The notes beneath the pieces were generated by a model that was not told where the DNA came from, did no database searches, and saw only the letters and a list, made by a program, of their open reading frames with translations. Source: Calliopsis andreniformis (lineage: Eukaryota > Arthropoda > Insecta > Hymenoptera > Andrenidae). From it: a stretch of DNA of 64,000 nucleotides. Shown piece by piece: positions 62,401-64,000 of the stretch; positions within the stretch are counted from its first letter, which is position 1, and each line of letters opens with the position of its first letter. The position numbers and the translations under genes are program-made. Location: contig NW_027480422.1 in assembly GCF_051401765.1 (NCBI RefSeq), positions 14,774,001-14,838,000 of the forward strand, read 5' to 3'.

Positions 62401-64000
62401 GCAATTATTCCAGCTATACGATGGACAAACTGTTGGATTTTGATTGTACTTTATGCTTCAGGCGTTGACTTCTTAGGCCCTAACTATTCGCTCTGGTGGA
62501 ACAACGCCCTAGGGTGAAGCCTAGGTTGCCCGGAACGTAGAAATGACCATTACCTTCACACTGTTTGCGATTATTCATTTTATACGATGGTAAAACTGTT
62601 ATACATATATCGTATTTTATGCTTCTGGCGTTGACTTCTTAGGGCCTAACTATTCGATCAGGTGGAGCAACGCCCTAGGGTGAAGCCTAGGTTGCCCGGA
62701 ACGTGGAAATGACCATAACTTTCACACTGGTTGCAATTATTCGTTCTATACAATGGAAAAACTGTTGTATTTATTTTGTATTTTATGCTTCGGGCGTTGA
62801 CTTCTATGGCCCTAACTATTGGATCTGGTGGATCCACGCCCTAGAAAGAAGCCTAGGTTACCCGGAATGTAGAAATGACCATTACTTTCACACTGGCTGC
62901 AATTATTCGTTCTATACAATGGAAAAACTGTTCTATTTATTTTGTATTTTATGCTTCGGGCGCTGACTTCTAAGGCCCTAACTATTTGATCTGGTGGAGT
63001 ACCGCCCTAGAGTGAAGCCTAGGTTGCCCGGAACATAGACAAGACCATCTCCTTCACTCTGGTTACAATTATTCCTGTAATACGATGGAAAAGCTGTTTC
63101 ATTTTTATTGTATTTTATGCTTCTGGCGTGGACTTCTTCGGCCCTACCTATTCGATCTGGTGGAGCAACGCCCTAGGGTGGAGCCTAGGTTGCCCAGAAC
63201 GTAGAAATGACCATAAGTTTCATACTGGTTGCAATTATTCGTTTTATACAATGGAAAAACAGTTGTATTTATATTGTGTTTTATGCTTCAGGCGTTGACT
63301 TCTTAGGCCCTAACTATTCGATCTGGTGGAACAACGCCCTAGAGTGAAGCCTTGTTTGCCCGGAACGTAGAAATGACCATTACTTGCACACTGGGTGCCA
63401 TTATTCGTTTTATACGATTGAAAAACTGTTGTATTTATTTTGTATTTTATGCCTCTGGCGTTGGCTGCTAAGGCCGTAGCTATACGATTTGGTGGAGCAA
63501 CGCCCTAGAGTGAAGCCTAGGTTGCCCGGAACGTAGAAATGACCATGTCTTTCACACTGGTTGCAATTATTCCTGTTATATGATGGAAAAACTGTTGTAT
63601 TTATATTATATTGTAGGCTTCAGACGTTGACTTCTAAGGCCGTAGCTATTCGATGTGATGGAGAAACGCCCTAGAGTGAAGCCTAGGTTGCCCGGAAAGT
63701 AGAAATGACCATTACCTCCACACTGTTTGCAATTATTCATTTTATACAATGGAAAAACTGTTGCATTTATATGGTTTTTTATAGTTATGGCGTTGACTTC
63801 TAGGTCTGTAGCTATTCGATGTGGTTGAGCAACGCCCTAGAGTGAAGCCTAGGATGCCCGCAGCGTAGAAATGACCATACCTTTCACACTGTTTGCAATT
63901 ATTCATATTATACAGTGGAAAAACAGTTGTATTTATATTGCATTTTATGCTTCTGGCATTGACTTCTAAGGCCCTAACTATTCGATGTGGTGGAGCAACG
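59450..64000 (+). repeat. Long dispersed duplication, copy 2 (≥4551 bp, cut by window end)
   Basis: It is almost identical to 42887-47437, 16563 bp upstream. The offset equals 100 monomers minus 37 bp, which is accounted for by the 35-bp deletion in copy 1 and the two 1-bp losses near 51175 and 52668. It contains the second truncated monomer (61060-61190). Similarity is still complete at base 64000. Confidence 0.94.
61060..61190 (+). repeat. Truncated monomer, duplicate copy (131 bp)
   Basis: Same 35-bp internal deletion with the same CAAACTG junction as at 44497. It arose before the long block was duplicated, so it is a marker that both blocks share one origin. Confidence 0.92.

Larger units (their letters stand above)
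1..64000 (+). repeat. Satellite DNA array, 166-bp monomer, ~386 copies head-to-tail
   Basis: The window is made entirely of a ~166-bp repeat. Each monomer carries the same landmarks in the same order (numbering from the G of GCCTAGG): CCTAGG at 2-7, CCCGG at 11-15, ATGACC at 25-30, TATACGATGG at 63-72, GGCGTTGAC at 109-117, CCCTAA at 126-131, TTCGAT at 135-140 and CAACGCC at 150-156. Taking GCCTAGG as the start, monomers run from 16 to 63846, with 15 bp of a monomer before and 154 bp after. All copies face the same way. Nothing but monomers is visible on either strand. Family knowledge: arrays of 150-180 bp units with higher-order periodicity are typical of eukaryotic centromeres. The centromeric role is inferred and not shown by the sequence. 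Confidence 0.98.

Noticed and set aside
1..64000. CRISPR array or bacterial repeat region
   Set aside because: The repeats are contiguous 166-bp units without unique spacers, and no cas-like or any other gene is present. The structure is that of eukaryotic satellite DNA.

Overview
The whole 64 kb window is one uninterrupted tandem array of a ~166-bp satellite monomer, all in the same head-to-tail orientation. I found no protein-coding gene, RNA gene, transposon, CRISPR array or single-copy sequence. This is nuclear DNA of a eukaryote, most likely a centromeric or pericentromeric satellite block from a long-read assembly. The species cannot be named from sequence alone: 150-180 bp is a common length for centromeric satellites in both plants and animals, and I do not recognise this monomer.

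Register check. The ATG of the conserved AGAAATGACC motif first falls at 40 and last at 63871. That distance is 385 periods of 166 bp minus 79 bp. The shortfall is explained by two 35-bp deletions (near 44.5 and 61.1 kb), eight 1-bp deletions, one 2-bp deletion and one 1-bp insertion. There is no room for a sizeable insertion, and an inversion would have been visible. By hand count the consensus monomer is about 41% GC. It has an AT-rich part (monomer positions 51-100, about 20% GC) and a GC-richer, better conserved part spanning the monomer junction.

Layout. (A) 1-6490: an 11-mer higher-order repeat (HOR, 1825 bp) with 10-, 8- and 6-mer shortened versions. (B) 6491-10149: diverged monomers without a close tandem HOR. 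(C) 10150-18525: 13-mer (2158 bp) and then 12-mer (1991-1992 bp) HORs. (D) 18526-34434: a patchwork of shared 2-7-monomer blocks at spacings of 5, 7, 13, 15, 17, 27 and 33 monomers. (E) 34435-40046: an 18-mer HOR (2988 bp) in two almost identical copies. (F) 40047-42886: short local duplications. (G) 42887-47437: first copy of a block of at least 4.55 kb. (H) 47438-50289: mixed monomers. (I) 50290-53275: a 9-mer tandem duplication (1493 bp per copy). (J) 52642-57630: an overlapping 15-mer tandem duplication (2490 bp). (K) 57631-59449: mixed monomers. (L) 59450-64000: second copy of block G, running off the end.

Interpretation (inference). The array grew by repeated unequal exchange or similar in-register duplication at several unit sizes. 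Duplications right of ~34 kb are nearly identical and so look recent. Those on the left are more diverged or internally deleted. The 16,563-bp offset between G and L may mean that the window shows about 1.3 copies of a super-repeat of roughly 100 monomers.
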